A stretch of DNA of 64,000 bases, taken from assembly GCF_003590095.1 (NCBI RefSeq), contig NC_039488.1, positions 10,354,001 to 10,418,000 of the forward strand. Direction: 5' to 3'. The notes below the pieces were generated by a model, which saw nothing but the letters and a program-made list of their open reading frames with translations, was not told the DNA's origin and searched no databases. The stretch is from Trichoplusia ni. Taxonomy: Eukaryota > Arthropoda > Insecta > Lepidoptera > Noctuidae. Shown here piece by piece: positions 25,085-36,588 of this stretch; the stretch's first letter is position 1; the number at the start of each line of letters is the position of its first letter. A program made the translations under genes and the position numbers.

Positions 25085-25215
25085 TAATCTTAACGATCTA
25101 AACGTAAACCGCGTGGAGTGGTTTCAAGTGGCCCAGAATGGAGAATGGTGGAAGGATGGGGAGGGGAGGCTTTGTCCAGCTGTGGGCCATAGGGAGCTAA
25201 ATAAAAAAAAACGAC
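25085..25215 (+). mobile_element. LINE 3' end with the C-terminal ORF remnant
   Basis: One plus frame reads RVEWFQVAQNGEWWKDGEGR and then LCPAVGHRELNK, resembling the C-terminus of lepidopteran LINE reverse transcriptases (the W..VAQNGE motif). It ends in AAATAAAAAAAAA. 5'-truncated; no clear TSD. Confidence 0.6.
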
Positions 25216-25664
25216 TTGCGCATTTTCTATAGTGCTTACATCGTACAGCAGCGACTCTGAGTATTGGTGATATAAAATGACTCTCAATGCCTTTCATTAA
25301 AATTTTACTGTTGGATCAGTGGTTCAAGAGGTTCAATTCGCTCCAGCACTTATATTTGTGCGATGAGTACGATACTTGTTTGGATGTAATTTATCTATGT
25401 ATGTATAGTAGTATAAGTATGTAGGTACGGTTGTCAGTTTTCTTTTTTTTTCATAATTCAGCCTAATTACGCCAGAAATAAAGTCTAATCAAACACACCC
25501 TATTTGAGTAATGAATTTAACGTTAGAAGGAACAGTAGACCGTCAGTTTTCTTTTTTCAACATTAAGGTAACTAATTAGAAAAAACGACTATCTATTATG
25601 AGTAAACGGTTAGGCGAGTAGTATTCGTCACCACGCAAACCTTCAGTCTTTCTATCTTCGCATA

Positions 25665-25790
25665 GGACAAGCATTTGTGTGATCCACGTATGTTTGTACT
25701 GAATCTGGGTGTCCTCGTGCGTGCGATTTGAATGTTTCAGAAACACCACTGCGACACAAGGATAAAATTGCTTAAAGTGGGAATCGTTTC
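25665..25790 (+). repeat. tRNA-derived SINE, family 1, 3' part
   Basis: Carries CGCATAGGACAAGCATTTGT, GTGATCCACG, TGAATCTGGGTGTCC and ACTGCGACACAAGGATAAAA, matching the body of the copy at 46255-46445. The tRNA-like head is lost. Confidence 0.75.
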
Positions 25791-26194
25791 TCTTAATGAA
25801 GGATTTTGAACAAATATTGTCAAAAAAATCTTTAATTTATAAACTAAATAAAACTTTATTACGATTCGTTTGAAAGTAACTCAACATAGAAACAAATTCA
25901 GAGTCTATTTCAAGCTCTGTTTGATTTCAATCTGTGCTAGATGTGACCCAATTAGCGGTCCGTATTGCACGCGGTACGCGACGCGACGTGTGAACACTTT
26001 GAAATGCACACTGACATCATTTTAGGTGATCGGTATAGGTGATGTTTAGAATGTTTGCTTAGTAAATGGAAATCATTTTGGGATGTTGAATCGAAAAGGT
26101 TTGGGTTTAATTTGTATTGGTGGTTTAGTGAATAGAATTGATTTTGTTTTTCAAAGTATCGTACCCAAAGTGTAAGTACACTATTATCAAGACG

Positions 26195-26280
26195 TCGCTG
26201 TCTGTCCATCTAACCACGATAGCCAGACAGTTGCCTTATATTTGGCATATAGCATTCAGTACTAAAACCGAAGTTAGTCA
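26195..26280 (+). repeat. Fragment of GTCY-type interspersed repeat
   Basis: TCGCTGTCTGTCCATCTAAC, CACGATAGCCAGACAGTTG, and TACTAAAA near its right end follow the same order as 54285-54420. Confidence 0.5.
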
Positions 26281-26394
26281 ACAGTTGCTACGATCATAAT
26301 TTTGAACGTAAATAATCAAATGGATGTGTTCCTCAATGTTTTGGAAGTCACTTTAAATTGTTACTCCCGCCTGTTATTTATACATTTCTGACAG

Positions 26395-26594
26395 TCGTTA
26401 GAAAGCCAGCTACAAAGTCTGACAATCAGCCTTACTAAAGGGTATCGTGTTGCTCAGGTGCCCAGATGCCCACCACTGGTTAAAGGAGGTCAGATAGGCA
26501 GCCGCTTCTTTTAAAACACTGGCACTTAGCTGCATCCGGTAAAACTGGAAGCTGACCCAAACATAGTTATGAATAGGCTAGACGGATGATGATA
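26395..26594 (+). mobile_element. RTE-like LINE/SINE 3' end with GATGATGAT tail
   Basis: Contains AAAGTCTGACAATCAGCC, GGGTATCGTGTTGC, GGAGGTCAGATAGGCAGCCG, CTGCATCCGGTAAAACTGGA and a CGGATGATGAT tail. A related copy in the other direction is at 46820-47000. No clear TSD. Confidence 0.7.
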
Positions 26595-28879
26595 CAATAT
26601 CGTTTAAATATAAAAAATAATGGCTCCCTAAACGGTTAGTTTAAAAAACATCTGTAATAAAAAAAAAGAAAACGTATTTCTAGCTTTATCATTTTAGTAC
26701 CCACATATCATCATGCAACTTTTAATTAAACGCCCCGTAGTGCACTCAATAAAGCATCGCCATTGCTTTCGGTTGTCAATTACTTGTCCAAGCGTAGCCG
26801 CGGGCGAAAGCTTGTTAGCGGTATATTTGGAACGTAACTTGATCTCTTTGCATGTTGGAGGCGTGGTGATATGACATTTGGTTTATTGATTTATTATATA
26901 TTTACTAGATCATCCAGCAAACGTTGTTTTGCCATAGCGCAGGAAAAAATAGATAAGAATTTAAAAAAAAAGCACTTAGTGTATTGGAAAATAGATGTTG
27001 ACACGGTTTTGGATTCGATTAACTACAATACCGCGATGCGATTTAAGAAGAAGAAAACTAAGGCTCTGATGTCTTCCACAGTAATCAATAATCAACAATA
27101 ATAATCGAATATTTTCTTGTAATACTCGGATATAAACCGACAACAGCACATACAATCAAGCAAAGGACAAAAAGTAGAAATGGATTCGATGAGACTGCTA
27201 CTTATTAATATAGGTTGTCAGTAGAAGAAATACTAAAAAGAAAAAAGCCTGTATACATTCATAGCTTCATTATTCTTCGGGAAACCGAAATTTCTAGAAC
27301 AATCTCGAGATGATTTGCAGCTTTCTTTATACTTACCTAAAATATGTATGTAAATGTTTCATACTTCGCGCGTAATATCGAAGCAAATCTCGTGTCATTT
27401 ATTCAAAGATTCAGCTTTGCTATGTACCAAAAAATCTGTAACTTCTCAAAAAGCAACTTTATTTCAAAGTATGAGAGTTGAAAATGTTTTGTTTGATCAT
27501 GTTTCCCATATCGTTTTCCAGGCTATTAATTTTTGTGCCTACGCTAGTGTCTTGTGACAGTGATGTTGTTGAGCCTACCTGCTTTTAGCTACCTTTTAAA
27601 GTCTAGACATTATTTCTTTTGCCCATTATCTTTATAAATTGGAGGAGGTTGTTAAATTTTGCTTGTTTTGCTTTTAGTATGACGAGAATTAATTTTTTGC
27701 CAAGTTTAAAAGGTTTTTTCCAGCTGATTCCATTCCATGGCAGGACAAAGCCTATTCCACACTCCGTCTGTCTGTTTCTTTATAATATCTATCCGTATAT
27801 CTCTATATATTCGATTACATACATCACTTTAACTCGATTATTAGCGTTACTCCTAACCTTTTTATCTTTAGCCTAGCTGAATCTTGGAGTGATTTAGTCA
27901 TAGCTCATAACATTATGTCATAACAGTTGTTATTCCTATCCCTATAAATAACTATCATCTAAATAAGGGCTCATTTGCAGTGACATTGGCAAGAGGCGCT
28001 ATGTGTTAGCACAGCCAAAAACGATAACAAGAATGGTCTTTTGCTATTTATCGATATCATTCAAACCTATCGATACCACGATAATTAGGTTAATCTGCCA
28101 AATTGTCCTAAACCTACTTCGAACGTATACCAAAGAGAAATTTAGGTTCGAGTATGATTATGGCTTTTTCACGCCAATACTCTGGAAGAATTTCAGTCAA
28201 GCAAATAGTACCCATATGTAATGTTATACGAGTTTACAATGAAGTATTGAAATAAGACTCCCGATTCTAACTTCTACATATTTTGAATCTCGGAGGCTTT
28301 GTTTTATGAGTTTCACGTGCCTGTTTGTGCCCTGTGGTGTCATAGCTCCCGAACGTTAATGTAACGTTAGTGAAACAACCCGAATCAATCTCCTTCTTTG
28401 CATATTACCTGATTAGCTGACAGGACGCCCTCCCAGTCGTGGTCGCCAAGTGCTTTTGCAGGAGTCCTGCCCTATCAGTAGGTACTATATGTAAGGACAT
28501 CACAATTTTTGTATATTTTGTTTTATATCTACAATGTTCACACTCATTAGAAAAGAGATAAACGAACTGTGTTATGCCCTACACATAACAAAGACACATA
28601 ACCCTTAATATTATTCATAAGTTACCCGGTGCAGATGATACACAACTCAAGCAAACAAACAAACGAATTAATTATAACCTAATATAGCCCTAATCCAAAG
28701 CTTAAGAACTTCGTTTGTATACAGATGCGTGACTCTGGGCATAGCCGTGGCATTAGTCCGAGACTACACAAGACTTGCTTACAGACTTAGCAAGTTGCTG
28801 AGAAACATATCATAGGTTAATATGAATAATTAAACTATCACTGAAAGTATAACAAAGTAAAGTAAACTTGAGAGGTATA
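26595..28879. other. No gene seen; one Helitron-like end
   Basis: Several open frames of 67-85 codons have no recognisable content. ACTAGATCATCCAGCAAACG at about 26904-26923 and the following TTGTTTTGCC match the CTAG end of the element at 40910-41102 in reverse orientation. Confidence 0.5.
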
Positions 28880-29160
28880 TCTATACTTAATATATAAAGC
28901 TGAAGAATTTGTTTGTTTGTTTAAACGCGCTAATCTCTGGAACTACTAATTCAAATTGATAATTATTATTTTTGTGTGGAATAGACCATTCATTGAGGAA
29001 GGTTTTACGTTGTATACCATCACGCTGCGACTACTAGGAGCGAAGATACAATGGAAAACGTGGAAAAACAGGGAAAATTATTCATCTTCGAAGGCTTACG
29101 TTCAAAAATTCCTAACTTGTATCTTCTAACCACGCGGACGAAGTCGCAGGCAACAGCTAG
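28880..29160 (+). mobile_element. Helitron-like non-autonomous element, family A, intact ends
   Basis: Begins TCTATACTTAATATATAAAG and ends GGCAACAGCTAG, with A before TC and T after CTAG: the hallmarks of Helitron insertion between A and T without duplication. It shares AAACGCGCTAATCTC, AACTACT and ACGCGGACGAAGTCGC with the other copies. 281 bp, no ORF. Confidence 0.75.
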
Positions 29161-29227
29161 TACTCTATATACCTACATCTATTTTTAAAAAGAGTAACTT
29201 ATGGAGTTTCTTGCCGGTTATTCTCTA

Positions 29228-29425
29228 CTAGCTGTTGCCCGCGACTTCGTCCCCGTGGGTAGAAGATATAAGTTATGATTTATACCTGCCCTGTTTTTTT
29301 ATTACATTTTCCATTGTATCTTCGCTCCTATTAGTCGCAGCGTAATTGGACCAGTAGTTCCTGAGATTAGCGCGTTCAAACAAACAAACAAACTCTTCAG
29401 CTTTATATATTAGTATAGGTATAGA
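29228..29425 (-). mobile_element. Helitron-like non-autonomous element, family A, inverted neighbour
   Basis: Opposite orientation to the copy ending 67 bp upstream. From CTAGCTGTTGCCCGCGACTT to TTAGTATAGGTATAGA, again with T/A target context. It lacks about 80 bp of the internal part present in the 28880 copy. Confidence 0.75.
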
Positions 29426-29829
29426 TAAGAATGACAATTTGGAATCGCGTAACTAGATTAATCGTCATAACGTTTTGAAAGTACCTGAAAAACGACCTAC
29501 TTGAAATAAAAACTTTGAGATATACGTTAGTGACTGCACGTATAGTAGGGCAGTATATTTCAAACTCACTGTGGGTGACACGTGTTTTCAACTTTTGTGA
29601 AACCTCCCGAAATATTGCGTGTTGGTAAAAAGTAAAAATAGTATCGGTGAATTGTTTTCACTGTTTTGTCGATAGATAACGGACAGGTGTAGTGCCTATA
29701 ACAAATTGAATTATTCTTTGGTACTGAGCGCAGAGCAAGTTTAAAATTATTTGTCACCAATCAACGAATGTATTACCTTAAATAACGTTGCTTAACCTTG
29801 ATCTTTATTTTTGTTATAGAGTTAGTAGA

Positions 29830-29995
29830 AATACACCATTTGAACAAATTTCAACTATCTATCTTGAGATAAATACCTATCACGGTTCATGAGATACAGC
29901 CTGGTGACGGACGCACGGACAGGATCACAGGACAGAACGGATCCTCAGAAACGTTGCTTGTGTTTTACTTATACCGTTTGGGAATGGAACCCTTA
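29830..29995 (-). repeat. Fragment of GTCY-type interspersed repeat
   Basis: The plus strand reads TTCAACTATCTATC, ACGGTTCATGAGATACAGCC, TGGTGACGGACGCACGGACA and TATACCGTTTGGG; the reverse complement follows the order seen at 54285-54420. Confidence 0.6.
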
Positions 29996-31239
29996 GATGG
30001 TCTAGTCTAACCTGACCTAAAAGTCACTTTTCCAAAATATAAACTTCACTCTATTAACAAGTAATAATAATAATATCTCATTATATCCGCATCCAACACT
30101 CCAAACAAATAAAACTCGTCGTTAACTCGTAAACATCGGTCGGAGAAATCCTTTATCGTACAACCTATAAAATTGTAGGTTATTAAAAGTTTCGCCCCTT
30201 AATTGCGTATCCAGAGCCAAATCCATATTACTGTTATGGTTGGAAAGGTCCCGTTGACTCCCACGTTAAGGTGTACCCACAAAAGTTATGTTTTCACAGA
30301 CTTTTCAGAAAACGTATGTTTGTCAGACAATTTTCTAGGGATTTTGTCTGAGTATGTGATTTATTTCGATTTAGCGTTTCTATTTATGATGAATATTTTA
30401 ATTATATTTTAGCTGAATAAGTATTTTAATTGTGAAAGTTTTTGTGGTTCCCTTTTGCCTCTTTTTGCGATGAATATTTGAGTAGTTTTTATTGGATGTT
30501 GAGACAATATGAGGTTCTATTAAAAATCTATTTATATTTTCGGTTTTTAGATTTTATTATTTCAGAGATTTATTTCCATTATAATGACATTATGCAAATT
30601 ACTTTATAGACCGTCGATAAGTACATAAATTAAACAATTCATATTAATATTTAATTTTATACAAAAATGATACTTGCTAATGCATGACAATTTTAATCAT
30701 TGTTACCATTGAATGAAATCATTTAACCCTAAATAGGAATGTATAATTACTGTGGTATAATTTTTGTGTTCACCTCCTCAATTCAAATAGTTATGCATAT
30801 TTTTAGATTTGCTGTACCGATCTACCGTGATAAAAACATTGCAGGCTTGATATCAAACCATAATTATATAGATACGAATCTTGTTTGGTTTTGGTTTAAA
30901 ACTAAATGAAAGGGTAGGATCCAATCAATAGACTTGTCTTGCCTATTGAAACATAGCGCATTTTCACCCTTTTACACAAAAAAAAATTACAACCTTTTAC
31001 CTACGCATATTTATCAAACAGTTTTGCCCCGCTGTCGCGCAGCTCATTGTCTGACACTAGTCAGGCAATACCAATAAGTTACGAGAGTAAACAGCTATCT
31101 AATAATTATAAATCCACCTCATCAAAGTTCATAATAATATAATAGTATCTTAGAGCAAGAGTTTCCGCCTTCATTTCACAATTTTCTTGCAAATACATAA
31201 ACAGGAACATGCATCTTCAAATTACCAAAACTAAAAGTT

Positions 31240-31385
31240 ATCAAAGCCTTGTGTGGTCTGGGAAGCGGTGGCTGGAAGATCTAAACGCTCATATAGTTCC
31301 ATATAGCCCAGGATAGAGAATAATGTAGAAATTTGTAATACGCCTTTGCCCAGCAGAGAGATACAGTAGAAAAAGCTATGCTTAA
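31240..31385 (+). repeat. LINE 3' end fragment
   Basis: GGGAAGCGGTGGCTGGAAGA, AGCCCAGGATAGAGAATAAT and CCTTTGCCCAGCAGAGAGA resemble the end of lepidopteran LINE ORF2 (WPRIEN... then CCTTTGCCCAGCAGTGGGA). Frame is broken and ends are unclear. Confidence 0.45.
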
Positions 31386-33066
31386 AAGTAAGTCGCATCC
31401 CACCAAAGCCCCATGTTAAACGCGCCCTTAAGGTCAGCAAGTCCCATTTACGTCGGTCCCTATTATCCCTCTAGAACATATTGCCGTTATTGGGACGACC
31501 TTTAATGGGAATCACCTACATGTAGGTAAGTAGATAAGTTATTACTATTAATAACGAGGGAGATGGCGAACTAAATGTTTCGTGAGGTCCGAATGTGAAT
31601 GATTTATTGTCATGGTTATTGATTTGGTTTTATCGTTCCTTGACAATTACTTGTGCATAAATATTATGATGTATGATTGTGATTGCTTCGCCAGAGTCGT
31701 TTACATTTTTCTGTAATGACACCTTTGAATAAGTCTATAAGTATTGGTCGGAAACGAAACAAAATATTTTATAGAAAATTAAGAGAGCTAGCTACATTCG
31801 GTAAAAATATATAGGCGACAAATTTTCAATGTATTTCTTTTAAACCATAAGTGAGTTTTTTCGGATAATAGCACAATATCAGACTAGTCCGAAAACAACC
31901 CAAAAAGATATCAGTATTATTTACAAACATCTACAATATTATATCAACATCAACGAAACGCAAATAGACACAAAGTTAATTAATTTAATTCCCTCCTTTG
32001 ATCTCTGCCCGAAGCTTAGATTTAACGAGAAAATAATTTGCCCAGAAATTAGATTCAATTTAGTCAGGTCGAATTTTGAAACACCAACATTGTAAAATGT
32101 TTTGAATAGATAAGAAAACAATTAAATCGCTTGGTATTGGATGTCCGAATTATTTTGAGTTTAAATTCTTAGGGAAATAGAATATTTTGTACATTTCTCT
32201 GTCAATTAAAGATGAGTATCTGAGATATTGAGTTACGGAAAATTAAGACGGGTTTCGGGTTTCGTTGCAAGCTTTAATTTCAATTGAGAGCTAGTTTACT
32301 ATAGAGATTTTTGTTAAAGTAAAGTTTCGTAAAGTGTTTGAAAAATCTTGACTAAAATTGTTCTCTGGGCATAGACAGAAATAATATTGGGGTATATTTA
32401 GGTATAGAGGTAACCATATTTATCTGTGGGTCACTTGGTCAATGTAATTTCATATTTGGATTTTGGCGTTGTTCTTAATGTATTGTTTCTTAATTAATCT
32501 CAACGATTGCTCGCTCTTGATACACAATGGTAAGTACAGTGTATGCTGATAGAGGTCACCACGCTTCCGAAAAACAAAAAGTTATTAAATCACAAAATAA
32601 ACGAATTTCTTTGGAATTTCAGTGTTTTCATGAGCAATTGTTCGTAAGATCAACACAATAGAACAAGGATAACTTACAAAAGTGACATAAGTTCGCTATC
32701 AATTAATTAAGGATGGTTTCTGATCATTGGTTTGGTACATAATTTTTTATTCCGGCCAGACATTAGCGACAATCCCACTTAAGCTTAATGAACAACTTCA
32801 TTAATTTCACCCCCCTGTCACAACCTTTTGTCATAAAGAAGCGAAGATCAGAGGGTGAAGTTAGATCGATCATCAAAAAAGAAGATGTGAGGATACTTTT
32901 AAATGAGTAATCGAGGTTTCTGTGCACATTGTAAGTATACAACTTAAAAAAACTATAAACATTTTGGATGATTTAGCTTATTTTGGGTATAAGTCCATGA
33001 TAAAAGATAGATAAATGACCTAATTAACGAACTAAAATCGCATGTCTGTCTTTGTCACTGTCAAAC

Positions 33067-33141
33067 GGAATGTAGAGACGAAAACTTTTATCTTGAATAC
33101 AATGTCCGTATTCAAGATAAAAGTTTTCGTCTCTACATTCC
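33067..33141. repeat. Perfect 34-bp inverted repeat with 7-nt loop
   Basis: Arm 33067-33100 starts GGAATGTAGAGACGAAAAC and ends CTTGAATAC; arm 33108-33141 is its exact complement with no mismatch; loop AATGTCC. It lies inside an open frame on the minus strand that is unlikely to be real. See findings. Confidence 0.95.
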
Positions 33142-33794
33142 ATAATAGTTGTAACTGAAAAATGCGCCAAAAACCATTTATATATTTTCCAGCTTAATTT
33201 ACTGTTTTTCTTTTGTGACGACCCCCCAATACGCACAAGACTTCTGTTGGCGATTAGCGGAAGAGTCCTAAACGAGATTAAATTCCTTTATTTTTCACTT
33301 CCCTGTTCTTTTGTTTTATTGCTATAGAGTAATTTATTTGACAGAGTATTAAATTTGACAGTTCTTTTTCTTTGTTTAAAAGAACTGGTATGATATATTT
33401 TTTGTAATAAAAAGGTATAATTATAATTATGAATGATTTAGTCTTTATTTAAAAGAATGTTTGCCTTTCTTTGATTGGTATGAAAAATAACTAAATTACA
33501 TTGTGATGAAAATGAAGATGATAATATATATTTTTTGAAAAACGTAATAATTGTAATTATTCATGATGGGGATTTTGTCTGTCGTGGCAAACAATTAGCT
33601 TTAAAACGCTAAAATGAGTCTGGAAGGAACCTAAGTGGAAGTTTAGAAGTTTGCCTTGGTACTTATGTCTAAGACTGTAATTATTTCTCCTAGAGTATTA
33701 CAATCCTGGGGCTTTAGGAGTTATATGAAGCTGTGGAGTCTGTACACTTAAACTAAGTAAAATTTTCGTTTAATTTTAACTTTTAAAATTTGAT

Positions 33795-33945
33795 TGCATG
33801 AATACCTAAGTGGTTGAGGGCACAACGCAAAACCCACTGTGCGTGATCCCCGTATAGGACAAACGTTTGAGTGATCCACAAAAGCTTATCATACGTGTTG
33901 ATTTTTTGTAAAACCCTCCGCGACACAAGGATTAAATCGTGCGAG
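33795..33945 (+). repeat. tRNA-derived SINE, family 1
   Basis: AAGTGGTTGAGGGCACAACG (A-box side), ACCCACTGTGCGTGATCCCC (decayed B-box region), TATAGGACAAACGTTTGAGT and CCGCGACACAAGGATTAAAT are in the same order as in the 46255 copy. Confidence 0.75.
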
Positions 33946-35184
33946 TTTTTTTAATAAGGTAAATTTATTTTGGTGTTATATCGTTATATTGTACATCGAT
34001 GAAAGATAAATAATTACGCTCTCCTAAACTACAAAATAGTGCTCAATATGTTGCACAATAAATGATGTACATTTTAAACTATGACTTTTAGGTTATACGA
34101 GTTAAAATTAAACGCGAAAAGATTTTATTTAATCAAATCCAAACAACTAATAAGTACCTAACACCTTACACAAGTAACACTAAGGAACTTTATTTGTAAA
34201 AACTGCAGCGTTACAGAAAAAGCGACCCGCAAAACCTTATGCAAATGCATTTTACTGAAGCAGAACGAAACGCAGACCATTTTCTATGTAAGCACCGCAT
34301 AAATGGGAGTCGCCGAAAAGCCACGGGTTTAAACTGTACCCATTCAAAAGGGGAGATTATAATAAAATTTAAATTTAGTAAGCTGTTTAACTGAAACTCG
34401 AATGATTTATATGTGTAGTTGCCATTGTTTTGTATTGTGTAAACGGACCGTGGTTTCGGACTAGCTTTCCTGGGTTTTGCGATGCGTTATTGTTTTTTTT
34501 TGTGCATTGTAAGCAGGTTTGGAGCTGTTTGGGAGTAAGTAATGTGTGTTTTGTTGAAATGAGACAGAGATTAAGTTATTTTTGGTATATCCTGTATTGA
34601 TGTGGTGCATAAAGTATATTAAGTATATCTACTTAAATTGCACACAGAATGACACGGTGATTTGGTTTTTTTGTCGGTGTATCTATCCATTCAAATTTTG
34701 CATTTTGTAACAAATAATGGTGTAATTACGTAATGTGGTACACATTGTAAACATTTTAGACTTCAAGAGAATTCATACTTGGATCTTCTAAATCTAAATA
34801 TGCTTATTTTAAGGTACTATATTAAATGTCACTCTTTCTCCAATCCTTCACACCAGTAGTCACTTATTTTAAACGAACACCTCCATCGCACATAATTCTT
34901 CTTTCACGACAATATCTGAAAGACGTAAAGAATTTCAGTAGGCCCCAAAAATATCACGTTTCGATAATTTATTAGGTCATAGCCGCCGTTACGAATGCCA
35001 AAGTTCAATATAGTTGGGATTCAGAGGCGTGTATCCTACTACATCATACGATAAAGTTATTGACGTTCGAAGGATTTCGAAAAACTAAGTCATTTAGATA
35101 TTGGTCTTGTTTTTGAGATATTATTTTATGTTCCGAATTACTGTATGAATGAATTAAGTCACTGCAATGAATTTAAAGTGAAGA

Positions 35185-35262
35185 TAGATCTCGATGGCGT
35201 GCAATTGTAGAGGCCTATCCAGCAGTGGACGAAAATGGGCTGATGACGATGATGATGACTGA
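35185..35262 (+). repeat. RTE-like LINE 3' end with GATGATGATG tail
   Basis: TAGAGGCCTATCCAGCAGTG, GACGAAAATGGGCTGATGAC and a GATGATGATG tail. It is the inverse of the 10175-10303 insert and of 52762-52800. Confidence 0.65.
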
Positions 35263-35897
35263 ATAAGTGTTGTTACGATTACGATTGTATTAAATTTAAT
35301 CCTTAAACTTATTTTATAAAATCAACTGCACTATTTCATAACAATCCAATGCATGCAAATTGAATATCATCACATCAATAGGTACTTAATTTACAAAATC
35401 CAAATATTCACGTTCACTAAAATTCATGTAAATTAGCATTTGATTCACAAACATTTGCTAATCTATGCTCTTTGTGTATTGAATTTAATATCGAACTGGC
35501 AATTATGATAGGCAGCTACGCGAGTTGAATATGTTCAGCTTATAATTCCAGTTCATTACTGTTCTGGATTCGCGAAATAAGCAGGTTATGTTTTAGATAA
35601 CAATGTACGATTGGTTATATGAAGTTAAATTTTGTGTTAGCGGTGAGTGCGCGTTTTTAACCGATATTATCGATGATTGTTGATGTTAACGTGTTGTTTT
35701 ACCGACGGAGCGCTGGTTGAGTTATTTAGCGGTCTATTAGTAGTTATCCAGCATATTTATGGTACTTAAACAGAGCGCAATAATAAAAAAAACAAGTGTG
35801 CGAACTAATTTTATCCTTATGTTGCGGTGATTTCAAAGAAATATTTTTTTCATTACTACATGACCAGTATTAACTTTATTGAATATCAGTATTATGG

Positions 35898-36105
35898 GTC
35901 AATCCATCAGCTCAGCTTCTTGCGGTCCACTGTTGGCCATAGACTTGGATTGATCCACCACCAGCTATCTTTCATCATCGGGTGCTAGAAGGCGATCTAC
36001 ACTGCACTTACCAATCCTAGGACTCCTCTCAAGAACTCGTCTGCTCCAACATCCATCAGTCCTCGTCAGCCATGGCCCACCTACTGCAACTACAGCTTGC
36101 GAACT
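35898..36105 (-). repeat. RTE-like LINE 3' region, degenerate
   Basis: GCGGTCCACTGTTGGCCATA, GACTTGGATTGATCCACCAC, and further on GCCCACCTACTGCAACTACA. It resembles an extended version of the 10175 insert, in the same orientation and with many changes. Confidence 0.55.
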
Positions 36106-36404
36106 GGTTATAAAAACGAAAAACTATATACCAACAATCTCTTCCACATATAACCAATTTTGAAGCCTTGACACAATTTACCGTCGGGAATTTCATTATC
36201 CGCCGGTTAATCAAATGGCTCGTGTAAAGGGCGACGAGGCGAGCCCTCTACTGCATTTTCATACTCTCGCACTAACATTTTATTCACCACATTCATGTAC
36301 CTATATTTGTACAGTCGGCAAAATAAGTCGAAAAACACAACGACATTTTTCAAACAATTGCATGTAATCAAATTCAATTAGTGCTGCTGGATATCAGGTA
36401 ACAA

Positions 36405-36588
36405 AATAATCTTGACACTAGTGGTTTCTTAGGTTTACGTAAATGTTAGACATTGAAATGAAACTACTTTTACGGATTTTATCGTGGTTTAATTTTAGAT
36501 TTTAGTTCCCGACGTTTCGAAACCTTTGCAGGTATCGTGGTCACGGGAACGGTCGTTTTCAAGTTTCATTTCAATAATCTTGACACTA
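36405..36588. mobile_element. 152-bp unclassified insertion with 16-bp TSD
   Basis: AATAATCTTGACACTA occurs perfectly at 36405-36420 and 36573-36588 around the insert 36421-36572. The insert contains TTCCCGACGTTTCGAAACCT, TTGCAGGTATCGTGGTCACG and an inner inverted pair (ATTGAAATGAAACT near 36453-36466 and its complement at the right end). The core is a common lepidopteran repeat. The long TSD suggests target-primed insertion (LINE, SINE or Penelope-like); class not assigned. Confidence 0.75.

Larger units (their letters stand above)
29426..33066. other. No gene seen; scattered repeat remnants
   Basis: Contains a GTCY-repeat fragment, a decayed MITE copy near 31000-31080 and a LINE 3' end. 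Remaining open frames are short and unremarkable. Confidence 0.55.
33142..36404. other. No gene seen; SINE and RTE-like remnants only
   Basis: AT-rich DNA with no coding-like frame. Repeat pieces at 33795-33945, 35185-35262 and 35898-36105 are listed separately. Confidence 0.6.
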
